Assembly (NCBI GenBank): GCA_019925795.1 | Contig: CM034314.1 | Location: forward strand, 30,373,774-30,437,773 | Direction: 5' to 3' | Source: Dendrobium chrysotoxum | Taxonomy: Eukaryota > Streptophyta > Magnoliopsida > Asparagales > Orchidaceae | Length of the DNA: 64,000 nt | Shown here: positions 44,420 to 55,620 of the stretch, piece by piece | Layout: each line of letters opens with the position of its first letter | How positions within the stretch are numbered: the stretch's first letter is position 1 | Position numbers and translations under genes: made by a program | Notes under the pieces: model-generated | Told to the model about the DNA's origin: nothing | Database searches by the model: none | The model's input: the letters and a program-made list of their open reading frames with translations, nothing else

Positions 44420-44870
44420 CCACTTCATCTCCGCAGAGCTCACGACGTCTTCTTTTCGCCGAAATCCCCCTTCGCGCGCTGCGTCTTTAACTTCCAGTAA
44501 CAAGCGCCGACGAAGCTGATGGATGAGGATGGAGGAGAGACTGGAGTTGTGGAAGAAAGACCTGGCCTGGCCGGCGAAGTTGTTGTCTGCCAATGAAGCT
44601 GCTCTCCTCCAACGGCTTTGCCGCAAGCGCCACCGCCCCCACCTGAAATCCAACATTCTTGTGACCTATCATCTCCTCGACGACATTCCAAGTACTTGTC
44701 CCTGGCGGCGACACTAGCCGGCGAAGTTGTTGCTGCAGTCGCACGGACACCGATGAGTCATCTTCCTCCTCATCGACACTCTCCTCAGAGCTTTCATCTC
44801 CATCCTCTTTGTGGCTCCCATGCAGCAACCTATCGCCTCTGCTTCTCTTGCTCCGACTAGATCTATCACG
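44420..44870. pseudogene. GC-rich captured gene fragment of unknown origin
   Basis: Several overlapping open frames on both strands, as expected for GC-rich sequence. The longest (minus, 44487-44828, 113 codons) has an acidic Glu/Ser/Asp-rich start, then RLQQQLRRLVSPPG. I do not recognise the source gene, and the true strand is not certain. The words ccggcgaagttgttg occur twice inside it (about 44571 and 44718), so part of it may be duplicated. It ends where the helicase fragment begins. Confidence 0.45.
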
Positions 44871-44876
44871 ATCTCT

Positions 44877-45345
44877 ATCTTCCAGAAGGCTGAAGATGGT
44901 GCAAGGAAATGCATTGTTTCCATCTTGGTAATGTGGTGTTGCTGCTCAAGTCCCTGAAGGTTGAGAACCTTTTGGATTCTGACTTCATGTACCAGCTTTG
45001 GGTGTTGGGTGCTATGAACAATGTTGGAAGCCTCACTGAAATAGGTTGGAAAATGGTGGAGTTCCCTTTGGATCCACCACTTGCAAAGATGTTGCCGATG
45101 GGCGAGGAATTAGGATGCCTCAATGAAGTCCTGATCATTGTTTTTATGCTTTTAGTGTCGTTCTTTTTCTTCAGGCCCAAGGATCGAGCCGAGGAAAGTG
45201 ATGCGCAATAGAAAAGTTTTTTGTTTCTGAATCGGATCACCTAACACTTCTCAATGTATATCAGCAATGGAAAGCAAACCAAGATCGAGGAGACTGGTGC
45301 AACGACCACTTCTTGTAGGAGAACATCCTCAATTCCATGTTTTAG
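44877..45345 (+). pseudogene. PRP16/DEAH7-like RNA helicase fragments, rearranged
   Basis: Pieces of the DEAH-box pre-mRNA splicing helicase PRP16 (plant DEAH7), C-terminal to the motor core. IFQKAEDGARKCIV (44877-44918) is followed, in another frame, by LGNVVLLLKSLKVENLLD and SDFM, skipping roughly 90 residues of the normal protein. YQLWVLGAMNNVGSLTEIGW, KMVEFPLDPPLAKMLPMGEE, LGCLNEVL and FFRPKDRAEESDA follow (winged-helix and HA2 region), then a frameshift near 45205, KFFVSESDHLTLLNVYQQWK, GDWCNDHFL and a stop. About 11 residues (DPPPQENILNS) are missing after DFM, yet an ENILNSM-coding piece appears after DHFL (45319-45340). No introns are seen. Clearly non-functional, held within the Pack-MULE. 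Confidence 0.85.
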
Positions 45346-45393
45346 CGGGGAAGGAACAACGGAGTGAGAACGGAGTTGTAATTCTAAAATTAT

Positions 45394-45487
45394 GTTTGTG
45401 TTTGAGTGGTATAAATGAAATATTTAAGTTTAGGGTGCTAAATATGTGATATGAGTATTATAAGGTGGCCTGTATGTAAATCCTCCA
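45394..45487 (-). repeat. Right terminal inverted repeat of the Pack-MULE
   Basis: Inverted partner of the left repeat; the inner end reads tttgagtggtataaatgaaa and the outer end cctgtatgtaaatcctcc. Confidence 0.78.
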
Positions 45488-46095
45488 AAAATTAAGTATT
45501 TGAACCCAATGGAAATTATTCAGAACCCAAAGGAACTAAGGGCAAACTTACGCAGCACATCCATCTAAATTTAAATGTATACCACTTAGATCATCAGCTC
45601 TAACAATAACAAACAAGTGAGCAACAGATATCGACTCAAAGAATTATAAAATAATAATGAATGAAAAAATCACTCCTTAAGGCACTTCTTGACTAAACTT
45701 AACTAAACTGTAATATAATTTCAATACTCAAAGTTTCCAACATTAAAGACAAGCTAAAATAATATTAAAATAAAATGAGACGAGATGAAGCCATAGCCTC
45801 AAAATTTCAAACTCTTTCAACAGAAAAATCAGAATATTATTTGAAATCGGCCATTTCATCCTCCATGAACAAATCAGACATGTTTAACATCAGCAAACTC
45901 CATAAACCACGGCCAAAAGAGATACAGAAAAGCATTAAAAGAAAGCCAATTCAAAAGAGATCAGAGAGGAAGAAGAAATGGTACCTTGAATAAAAATTAG
46001 CAATTATGGAATGGGTCACAGAGGTGAGAGGGAGAGGGAGCTGAAGTTGAGAATTAGGTTTTTTTATATTTGAAAACGTACCAAATGTGTTGTTT
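45488..46095. other. Intergenic; possible exon-like open frame, unassigned
   Basis: A Lys/Ser-rich 72-codon plus-strand frame at 45775-45993 has no family resemblance I can see. GA-rich sequence follows at 46010-46050. I see no element boundary on the left to pair with the possible hAT end to the right. Confidence 0.35.
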
Positions 46096-46153
46096 AAGAA
46101 AAAAAATTTATTGGGGGCTCGTGCCCCTAGGGTCCCTGCATGGCTCCGCTAGT
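46096..46153. repeat. Possible hAT-type terminal sequence
   Basis: gggggctcgtgcccctaggg followed by tggctccgctagtg. Reversed, the end reads CACTAGCGGAGCCATG, close to the CAGTGGCGGAGCCA ends of many plant hAT elements and their MITEs. The partner end and an 8-bp duplication were not found, so this is a remnant at best. Confidence 0.45.
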
Positions 46154-47149
46154 GAGAAGAATTCTATTGGCCTGGCCGGCGAAGTTGTAATTCTATATAA
46201 TGCTAATTGGCTCAAATAAGTTCATACATATTTTTAAATAAACTTTATCATTTATCTGTTCATGCATATGAGGGAGTGTAGAGTCTCATTCAGGCTACTT
46301 TAGCAGCTCCTGAAGAAGAAGTCCAAAATAAGGTTCCAATTGAAGAAGTTAAAAAGATGTTAGCCGATCAGTTTTTAGGAGTTCAAAAGGAGGAACCTAA
46401 AAATAAGGCAGCAATGTAAAAAGTAAAGTTATAGTGCCTTCAAATGGGAAAGTAAAAGCTCTCATACCCCTTACACTATATAATTTTTATTTTATCCTAC
46501 TAGGGGAAAAGAAACAAATGAATGATTTAGTATAAATCTTTTCTATATCTAGTGATGATGAAATAAATGGTAATGTAAACAGTGTAATAGAAAATAGCTC
46601 TATAGAACCAAAATAAAGTTAGATGAGTTGAAAGAATCTCTTCAATATTTCTTTGACAGTGATTCCCCTATCCTTGATGTTCAGGGTAATCCTATTCGCA
46701 TATAAATTAGGATATTTGATTATGAAAATTAATCAGATGAAGTTTTAAAATTGAATGATAATTCAAAACTAAATGAATCCACTATCTCTTACTTAGAAGA
46801 GATAGTTCAAGTAAACTTGCATAGTGGCAAAGTGTTACCACCATCAATATCTACAGCCAAAAAAAAAGAAGGCAAATTATTGATAAACTATAGAGTTCAA
46901 CACCAATTCAACTATATTTAGATGTATCTAATTTAGATATTCCTAAAGTAGATTATGATATTTAGCTTATCTCAAAAAACTGCCTACGAAATTGAGAATC
47001 TATGATGCTTTGGTTCTTTCTATAGGAATGTGAGAGGCTTTGATTAAAGCTTGACAAGATCCAGAGATCAATATGGCTTAGTTCGCATCAACACAATCCG
47101 ATGAATAATGAGTTTCAAAGAAATTCTTGAAATCTCTTTTCTCAGGCAA

Positions 47150-47625
47150 TAATTTTCTCTTGGGAACTACAGAGTATAACCATCCGCTATATATTTTTGT
47201 GAATGTATATAATTTCAAATTGTCTTGTATCCTTGCTGATCGGGTGCATCAGTCAATATTATGACTCTTACAACTCTTCCATACTTGATATAATAGATTC
47301 TGAAAAGGTGAGAGGGCTTTGGGTTCAACAACCCTGCTTTTAGATATAAAAAACCTGAAAATTGAAGCCAAATTCCATATAATAGATTCAAAAACTTTCT
47401 TTAAAGTTGTCCTGGGAAGACCTAGGCTTTATGAGTATTGAATGGTGCCTTCCACCCTTAATTAGTGTATCAAATACTCTCATGAGGGGGTAGAGTAATG
47501 TATTAAAGGTGACTTGCAACTATTTTCAATACATAAAGTTAGTATATAAGAAGAAGCTTCTTATTGTCTACCAAAGAAGCAGACATCCTTCTTTAAAAAA
47601 TTCAAACTGGTTGAAGTAGAAGCAA
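47150..47625 (+). pseudogene. Tat protease and linker
   Basis: LLGTTEYNHPLYIFVNVYNF, then CILADRVHQS (normally ILVDGGSAVN; the catalytic D-G-G is now D-R-V), then FHIIDSKTFFKVVLGRPRLY, MVPSTLN and KYSHEGVE, and SIYEEASYCLPKKQT-type sequence. The HIID and LGRP blocks are diagnostic for this lineage. It would have processed the polyprotein; the active site is lost. Confidence 0.78.
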
Positions 47626-48179
47626 AAGAAAAGAAAGAAAAAGAAAAGGAAAAAGGAAAAGGAAAATAAAAGAAAAATATTTTGATCTCAAACAAGATGT
47701 TCGCTGGTCACACAAAGAGGTGGTAGAATGACTCAATGATCTAGAGGAAGAGGTCGAGGATGGAAAAATTGAGTAGTAAAAGAAAATGAAGGCAAAATAT
47801 GCAAATAGAGACACATGCAATACATGTCAATTTTGAATCCAAATCAAAGGAGGAATTATATATTATTGATAAAAATCTTCAGGTTATAGAATATAGGAAT
47901 CATATAAAGCAGCCAAAGTTTAAAATTTCTATAGAAGATAATAACTATGATGATAGGGTCCAAATTACTGGGGAAGATGATTTGAATACATCTACTATGG
48001 AGAGGTTGAGGAAGTATTTCAAAAATATTACCCTAACCCCACTCTCGTAAAGCAATGTAAAAAAGTTAGATGTGAAAGCTTCTTTTCCTTTAAACCCAAA
48101 CACCAAAGCCATTATCTTTGTACCCTCTACCAGAAAAACCACTAAATTTAAAGTAACCCTTGACCGTCCATTTATGGAT

Positions 48180-48720
48180 GAAATAATAGAGCTCTCTTTT
48201 GACTAGTTCTCAAATTTTGTAAATAAGTTTCTTGGGCAAGGTTTAACATTATTAAATTGGACTTGAGATGAAGCTTAATAATTCAAACACCTATGAAATA
48301 TAAAAAAACCATAGATATGCACCAAGACTATGTTAGCTTTGCTACTCTATATTTGTTTGATGATGATGAATATTGCTTAGTTTTTTTAAAAAATGTTGAG
48401 TCAGATAGTCTCTTTTCAGCAAGCATTAAAGTTTTTAATGAACTCTGCTTAGAAAATTTATAATTTCTAAATTACTCTCAAGTTAGGAATGCACCTCCAG
48501 AACTTAAAGAGGAGATCATATCTACCATTGATGATTAAAAAAAAAAATTTGGCACTGAAGAAGACCATCATTCGATCTTCACAAGCACTTTATTAAATGA
48601 GGATGAGGTGAATAAAATGATCAAACTATTATCAAAATTCAAAGACTATTTTACTTGGAGCTATGAACATATGTCTGGATTATCTCCAGATATAGTAGTT
48701 CAAAAGCTAAAAATTTAAGT
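48180..48720 (+). pseudogene. Tat Pol linker before RT
   Basis: IDMHQDYVSFATLYLFDDDE, CLVFLKNVESDSLFSASIKV, VRNAPPELKEEIISTIDD, then LLNEDEVNKMIKLLSKFKDY, FTWSYEHMSGLSPDIVV (about F.WSYE.MPGL.PDVV). This segment links protease and RT in Tat elements. Confidence 0.75.
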
Positions 48721-48749
48721 AGAAATAATCCCAATTAAACTAGCATTGT

Positions 48750-49480
48750 TCTAGTAAAGAAAAAGAATGGTCAGGTTCGTGTAAGCATTGATAATAGAGA
48801 TATAAATAAATCTTGTCTTAAAGATGAGTTTTCACTCCCTATACCAAAAATCATGGTTGATATTACTTCCTCTTATATAATATTTTTATTTATGAATGGT
48901 TGATCTAGATATATTCAAATCAAAATGGCTCCTAAAGATAAAAAGTATACATTATTTAGAATACTGAAGGAGTCTACTGCTATACCGCTATGCCATTCAG
49001 ATTAAAAAATACTAGAGTAACCTACCAGCTAGTAATAACAAAGATTTCATATGAACTTATCCACCAGTAGGTGGAATGTTATGTTGATGATCTAGTTGTT
49101 AGAAGTCTTAAAAAAGATGACCATTTATATAACCTAAGAATAGTTTCCAAAGATTATATCAGCATAACATAAAAATAAACTCTTTGAAGTATGCCTTTGG
49201 CATCACATCAAGGAAGTTTCTGGGTTTTGTGGCTCAACAATGCGGAATCGAGATTGATTCAATTAATATTAAAGCTATAATAGAAATGCCACTACCTAAA
49301 AGTCTTACTCATTTGATATCTTTTCAGGGTTGTTTAGCATACCTTAGAAGATTTATATCAAATCTCTCTTGCAAATATCAAATCTTTCTTACAAATATCA
49401 ACCATTTGTAGCTTTGTGCAAGAAAGATGTTCACTTTTAGTGGGATGAAAACTAATATAATGTTTTTAATAGTATAAAAT
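48750..49480 (+). pseudogene. Tat reverse transcriptase
   Basis: KKKNGQVRVSIDNRDINKSC, LKDEFSLPIPKIMVDITSSY, FMNG, IQIKMAPKDKK, frame changes, then VECYVDDLVVRSLKKDDHLY with both catalytic Asp residues intact (codons near 49080-49094), and MKYAFGITSRKFLGFVAQQC, GIEIDSINIKAI, CLAYLRRFISNLS. Compared with the minus-strand Tat RT at 21.4-22.6 kb, this one keeps YVDD but has more frameshifts in the fingers region. Confidence 0.85.
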
Positions 49481-49499
49481 ATTATTTAACAAATCCTTT

Positions 49500-50400
49500 A
49501 GTCTTGGCTGCTCCCATCTTAGGGAAGCCATTAATTTTATATGCCATAGCGTTAAGTGAATATCTTGGCACCTTGTTTGCTCAGGTTAATGAGGGTGTGA
49601 AAGAGAATTCACTTTATTATCTATGTAGATGTTTACTTCCACTAAAATAAATTTCCCTCCAATGGAGAAATATTGTCTGGCCTTAATCTTCACCACTCAA
49701 AAGTTGAGGCACTATATGCTTTCTCGTAAAGTAAATCTGATATTCAGAGTCAATCCATTGAAATATCTGATGATTCATCAAATGTTATCAGGTGATTAGC
49801 TTGATGGTCATGAATCTATTACAGTTTAGAATTACATTCATTCATTTACGTGATATGGAAGGGCAAGCTGTGGTAGATTTCATAGCAGCTCATCGAGTGT
49901 AAGATGATTGTCTGATAAATAATGAACTACCAGATGAACAAATCATGAATATAGAATTAAATGAAAATTTCAACTGGAATTCTATTTTGATGGTTTTGCT
50001 TCCAGTCAACTAGGAGTATCTGATCATATTTTCCTAGGGAAAACTGGAATCGGTATAGTGTTTGTTACTCCTGATAAAGGCTTAATATATTATTCTTATC
50101 ATATTTTAGAACCTTGTACAAATAATAAAGCTAAGTATAAGATATTGATAACTAGGTTATAGTTGAAAATCTAAAATAAAATTCAAGAAATCAAAATTTT
50201 TTTAGATTCATAACTAGTGATTAATAAGATGGTACATTTTAAGTATCCAAAATTTGATTCATATCATCAGTATATAATGCATCTCCTAGAATAAATTCCA
50301 AATGTAACATTGTATTGGATTCCCTACAGATATAACTTCATAGAGGATGCCATGGAAAAATTAGCCAATGCTCTGGCTTGTCCTAAAGGTGATTAAAATT
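49500..50400 (+). pseudogene. Tat RNase H and second RNase H
   Basis: First RNase H: KPLILYAIALSEYLGTLFAQ, VNEGVKENSLYYL, then frameshifted blocks equal to EKYCLALIFTTQKLRHYM. Second RNase H from about 50110: EPCTNNKAKYKILITRL, IQEIKIFLDS, LVINKM, YHQYIMHLLE, IPNVTLYWIPYRYN, MEKLANALACPKGD. The PCTNN.AEY.ALI.GL...A and HQY..HLLERIPNVTLY patterns are those of the Tat-specific second RNase H. Frequent stops. Confidence 0.82.
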
Positions 50401-50499
50401 TGATAGAAATACAAGGTCATAAAGTCTTATGACCAATAGACTTTAAACATATAAATAAACAAATTCCCAACTAAGGTAAACATTATTTTTGTAGTAGAT

Positions 50500-51400
50500 G
50501 ATGAACTGGATTTGACAAAACCCTTTATTGAATACTTGTGAGAAATAAGCTCCCTCGTGATAGATTGATAGCTATCAAATCAAGAGGCGATCTATGTCTT
50601 ATAGTTTAATCAACAACACCTTATGCAGAAGATCGTTCAATTAGTTGTTGTTATGGTATTTAAGTAAATTAGAAGCATAGAAGATCATAGAAGAACTACT
50701 TGATGAATTTTTTGATACACCATTCTAGCAAAAAAAATGAGAATAAAAATTAATAGAATGGGGTATTATTAGTCATTGAAGACTGACGACTATATGAAAG
50801 TTACACGTTGTCGTCAGCAATGCTAAGTACATGGTGTGGTTCTACATTAACCACCAAATGTATTACACCCAACAGTTGCTTCATTATCATTTGAAAGGTT
50901 GGTACGGATATTGTCAGTCCAACTGATTCACCATCCTCTAGAGGTCATAGGTTCATATAAGCAGCTACATATAACTTCTCAAAATGGGTAGAAGTAATTC
51001 CCTTGAGGTAAGTCAAAGCTCATCACATTTTAAACTTTTTCAAAGACCATGTCATTTATAGATTTAGTGTTCCTTGTCAAATCATAACTAATAATGGCCC
51101 ATCATTCAGAAGTATTAAAATAAGTAGTTTTTCAAAATGTCACAACATTAATTAGAGATACTCAACAGTTTATTACCCTCAGGCAAATAGATTACTTGAG
51201 GCCTTTAATAAAATATTGGTATAAATTTTAAAGAAGACATTAGATGACAGTAAACATCAATGGAATAAAAAGTAAGGAGAAGCTTTATGGGTGTATAAAA
51301 CCACATACAAAAGTCCTAGTCAGCCTATGTCATTTTCTCTAGTCTTCAGAACAAAGGATTGTGGATAAATTTTCATGATGATGACAACTTATTTGAGATT
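50500..51400 (+). pseudogene. Tat integrase
   Basis: VGTDIVSPTDSPSSRGHRFI, AATYNFSKWVEVIPLR, VKAHHILNFFKDHVIYRFSV, PCQIITNNGPSFRS, YYPQANRLLEAFNKILV, ILKKTLDDSKHQWNKK, GEALWVYKTTYKSPSQPMSF, SLVFRTKD. The D,D,E core normally reads MDIVGPI, TDNG and NG.AEA.NK. Here all three catalytic positions lie in identifiable blocks, with NNG replacing DNG. The zinc-binding N-terminus is scrambled. Confidence 0.85.
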
Positions 51401-51650
51401 TAGTATTTATATAATCAAATCGATAAAATTAGGGTTAATTAGCTCAAAAGATAAGCTAACATTCTTATTATTAACTTGAGAACAGAAATAATTTTGTTTT
51501 GTATTTGAATTCGTCATAGAGGATATGAAATTCATCTTGAGGGATAATATTCACAAATACCTATCATTTAAATATGAAACTAACTCAGGATTAGCTTTAG
51601 TCAACAACTAGAAGATTTTTTCTTATCTTAGTTAACTAAGATAGGGTTTA

Positions 51651-52200
51651 TTGTATAATGGGATCTTGTGTTCCTATAGAGGCAAACCCCTCCAGTCAAT
51701 TACCTCTCTAAAGTGAAAACTTTCAATTAAAGTGGAGATAATACTCATTCTTAATTTAAAATACCTTGGAGTTTCCTTATATACTTTGAAAATATTAGTC
51801 ACTCCTTCAAAAATATCATTAAATTTTATAGAAAATAGCTTTGAATACATGATATTATTTTTATAATAGAGTTTGAGGTGTGCAAATACCTCTGATCTTA
51901 TGCTTGCTTGGAATGTGCTTCTAGCTAACAACCTAATATATAAAAGTTATCATCTTAGATGTAGTGTACGATACAATCAGCTCTATCTTAAGAGATCAAA
52001 GGAGTAGATCAGACTCTATAACAATAACTCAAGATGAATAATTTTGACTTTACATTAAAATGACACTAACGAGATAACTCGCTAAAAACTCTATACTTTT
52101 TCTTATTTAATTATCCTAACTCAATTTTCTAATTCCAAAAATTTTAAAGAAATTTTAGCAGCATAACAACCCTATACTAAATTAAAAGAGATAGCATTCT
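51651..52200. other. 3' non-coding region after Tat integrase
   Basis: No coding block recognised. The minus-strand 85-codon frame at 51674-51931 has no family motif. A polypurine tract was not located. Confidence 0.35.
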
Positions 52201-55200
52201 CCCAGTGCATGAGGACCTTACCAACTTCCCTCGTCGGGCATAAGTGTTTTATTTTAACATATGTTACAGAAATAAAATGTGTGCATGCATGCATGAATAG
52301 GTAAAGGGGTTGGTGTATATAGTACCTAGTACTATGTTATCTTAAAACTAGCACATATGCTCCTACAAATTTCAAAATATGTACATAAAGGAAAGCCTAG
52401 GAAAATTCTAACCACTAATGTAAACTACCACCCATACGATGCAATGTAATAAAAATAACTATGTATAAATGAATAATTATTTATTAATTGATTTGATAAC
52501 TTACAACAGACTTAATTTTGCAGAAAAGGAAGGTGGCCAGGCTCCACCACAATAAACCTGGATTTCTAAGCCTACCATATGTATAGAATCAAATATGTTT
52601 GCTTAAGGTCTTTAAGCTCCAAGTCATCGATGGATTCCAAAAGAAAATATCATCCAAGGTAGAGGATATTGTCTTTTGGAGCCCCATGTAAATGTATAAG
52701 TAGGTGTATTTGACTCTTTTACAACTCAGGATGTTGTATAACTTTATCTATATAGAATCTATAATTTTCATGGACTTGTAAAAATACATCATTCCTAGGT
52801 ACATTCTACTTTGGCTCTTATAGGAAATGAAAGTAATATAAAATCATATAAAAGTGCAAAGCAGTTGTGTAATAACTTCATGCTTCTAAAAAAATCCTTA
52901 AAGAGCCTAAGTGCTCCAACAAAAATTAAAATGTATGACATTGAGAATTCATAAAATAAATAAACAAACATAAGGTGCTTTCCAAGCAAAGCATCCGGTA
53001 AGCAATTCAAACCACCGGCCTAGCCTAGGCTAAAGTTGGTTGTCCTAACAAACTATCTAAGTGTGTGAAGAAGCCTGTGTGGCTTTAGTATGCCCTATAG
53101 AAGTTTAATGTTTAAGTTTCATGTATTTAAAGTGTTTGTTAATTAAGGTCAAAAGGGAATTTTAATTGAAATTTACCTTGTATGAATTTGAATTTTATTA
53201 ATTAAATTGTTAAATATTAGAATTGATTTATTTAATTTTAAAGAATTTGTAAATTAATAAGTCGAAGTGTGTGAGTTACTAACCTTCCAATCCTAAATCT
53301 TTATAATTAAAATGCAATTATCCCCCATATAGGAAAGATAATTACATAAAGCCCTGCTTTGATTTGTTGTTGATTTATTATGGGATAGAAGAAGGGACCC
53401 TTTAATCCAATACACATACTCTCCAAGTGGAGTCAAGCATGATGTATATGGTTAATGATTTATTAATGGTTGATTAGGGTTTGTAAATCCAATACAACTA
53501 TGCTTTCCATAAGTTGAGGCTAACATAGTGTAGAAAACCCCTAATTAGTTATTAAATTTTATTAAAACCCCTTAATCGAATTTGTGTGTGCTCTCCTAAA
53601 AAGAATCAAGCACCACATAAAAGGATTATTGAGTGTTCTAATGTGTAGTAATTCTTTAAATTTTAATTCTAAAATGCCCTCCAAAAAATGAATCAAGCAT
53701 TAAGCATGAAAAATTATTACTTAATTAATATTAATTCTCAAATTTATTTGGTTTAAAAAAATTTTAATCAAATAAATTATTAAATTAACCTTTTTTATAT
53801 TTTAAATTTTTGGCTAATTTTTTTAATTTTTATGAAATTATTTGAATGTTTTAATTATTTATTTTTAAAATAATTTTAATTAATTATTAATTAATTAGTA
53901 TTGAATTATTAATAAATTTTATTCAAAAATTTTATGTAAATTCAAATGATTGATCGCTAAATTTAATTTAATTTATTTAAATTTCTTATGTATATTTGAA
54001 TTATAGTTATTATTATTTTGTAATTATATTGGAAATTGGTTTTTTATTGAATTGATTAAATAGCCTAATTATTAATGTAACTAAGGCTATTTAATTTTGA
54101 TATAAAAGTAACTTTAAAATTCATGTAATTGATAATATTGTTTAAGAATAGCCAATGGATCAATTCCTCAAATTTTGAGATTAATTTGATTTGTACATTA
54201 TTTTTATTGAATTTTAATCAAATTTGAATTTTAATTTTATTTTTTATAGATTAAGAATTTTGATTTGAGTGGATAAAATTTATTTTGTATTTTTATGTAT
54301 TTTATATGAATTATTGTAATTTTCATAAATTTTAACCCTTAATGCAATGCTAATTTTTTATTTTTTAAGGTCAATTAATGTCAAATCAAGGTGTAATTTG
54401 TTACTAATGTGTATGATGACTCTAAGTTTATGCTTTTAAAGTTTCACCCCTATTAGTTGTGTGTATAAACTTAGTATGATTTTCTAAGTTAACTATACCT
54501 TATCCTTAATTAATGTCCTTAGATGTCATTAGTGTTCCAATGGGATTGATAATCAATATTTCTAACCCTTGCATATATAAACACATTCCTTAAAAAAAAA
54601 AGTGTCCTAATACTTTATGGATTAATTATAAGGAATTATCAAAGTTATAGGTCATATAATGACCTATTAGCTTGATAATTCAACTGTGATTTGTATATGC
54701 AATGAGATTAGTCAAAGTAAATTAGGGAATGTAGGATACATCCCTAATTTAACCTTGTCCAAAATTGGAGGCATAATCATGCACACTTTTAGAGTAATTT
54801 GCATAAATCATGAAATAACAAGCCCTTAATTACCATCAAATTATGCAAGATACTATTATGATTCCATCTTTTTAAATGAACAAGCCTGTTAATCTAATTC
54901 CATAGAGTCCTAGGATGCAATAATTATGTCAATATTCAATTCATTATGACTTTTCAAAAATCTAGTTTAAATAATGAACTAGGTTTTTGGAAATTCAGCG
55001 ATAAGTAAAATAGATGTCAAATGGACGTGAGAAATTATAAGATATGAAGGATATCCTTTAATATGCTCTCACCAAAACCCAGTCGAAATGGATAAATATT
55101 ATAACTAAAATTACTTCCTAAATATTCATCACTTTGAACAAATTTTTTTTTATTTGAAAGTGCTTTTAATTTTAAATGCATAGAGGTATTATGTGCCTCA

Positions 55201-55620
55201 TTTGGATTAAAAATGAATTTACTAGGAGTTTTCAAAGTTTTGGGTTTTAAAATAATTAGTTAAATCCAATTATGCAGGCCGTGTTGACTGTGCAAAGAAC
55301 TTTACCCGCATCAACTTAGGTTTGGACTGCGTGGACAACAACGGTCAAGTGAGTCAGCTCACTTAACAAGCACAGCAGTGAGCATGGACATCTGATCTAC
55401 CACAGCACTAATCCAATGATCTAGATTAGATCCTACAGTAAAGACTAATCGGAGCGATCAAACAAGATTCGAAGATGATGAGATCACGATCGTCTGAATA
55501 AAATAGAATGAATAGATGGCGGATAATTCATCTTCCTCACAAGATTTCCAAAAACCCTAGGTTTATCTTTTACTTCACATTATCGATATGAAGGGAAAAT
55601 TGGCAAATTATAGTCCTTTA
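52200..55620 (+). repeat. Family X copy 2 (partial)
   Basis: It shares ordered landmarks with copies 1 and 3: a tccctcgtcggg-type block near 52230, gtggccaggctccaccacaa (about 52532), then ggcctagcctaggctaaagt (53017), a very AT-rich body (53100-55260) and a GC-rich island. The leftmost kilobase seen in copies 1 and 3 is missing or unrecognisable. The distance from the cctagcct landmark to the island is about 2.26 kb, against about 2.79 kb in copy 1, so large indels separate the copies. No coding motifs. Confidence 0.6.
55277..55575 (+). promoter_or_regulatory. GC-richer promoter-like island of family X copy 2
   Basis: Positional equivalent of 31925-32260. It contains tttggactgcgtggac, the palindromic gtgagtcagctcac, a gatct/aatcgg-rich stretch, and ends cca-aaaaccctagg like copy 1. 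A TATA box is not clear (aataaaatagaatg at 55498 is a weak candidate), and the ACGT-core motifs of copy 1 are absent. Confidence 0.4.

Larger units (their letters stand above)
44312..45487. mobile_element. Pack-MULE carrying host-gene fragments
   Basis: Long terminal inverted repeats of about 90 bp: the left end is aggggatttacatacatac, with ttataattataccactcaaa near 44385, and the right end reversed is ggaggatttacatacaggcc with ttcatttataccactcaaa. The outside 9-mers are aataattaa (44303-44311) and aaaaattaa (45488-45496), 8 of 9 matching, the target-site length of Mutator-like elements. The inside is GC-rich and gene-like, with no transposase. It contains fragments of a DEAH helicase and another GC-rich segment. 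Non-autonomous Mutator elements with captured gene pieces are known as Pack-MULEs. It would need a transposase supplied elsewhere. Confidence 0.82.
46300..51650 (+). mobile_element. Tat-type Ty3/gypsy element, plus strand, decayed
   Basis: The order on the plus strand is gag-linker, protease, RT, RNase H, second RNase H, integrase, all in the expected sequence and spacing and without a large insertion. All domains carry stops and frameshifts, but the block motifs are among the clearest in the window. The left LTR was not recognised. On the right the protein homology fades after about 51400, and family X copy 2 begins near 52200. Confidence 0.85.

Noticed and set aside
44487..44828. A functional acidic protein gene on the minus strand
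   Set aside because: It sits inside a Pack-MULE, overlaps open frames on the other strand and has no recognisable family; more likely a captured fragment.
47602..47820. Minus-strand open frame, Ser/Phe/Leu-rich
   Set aside because: Antisense to Lys/Glu-rich linker of the plus-strand Tat element.
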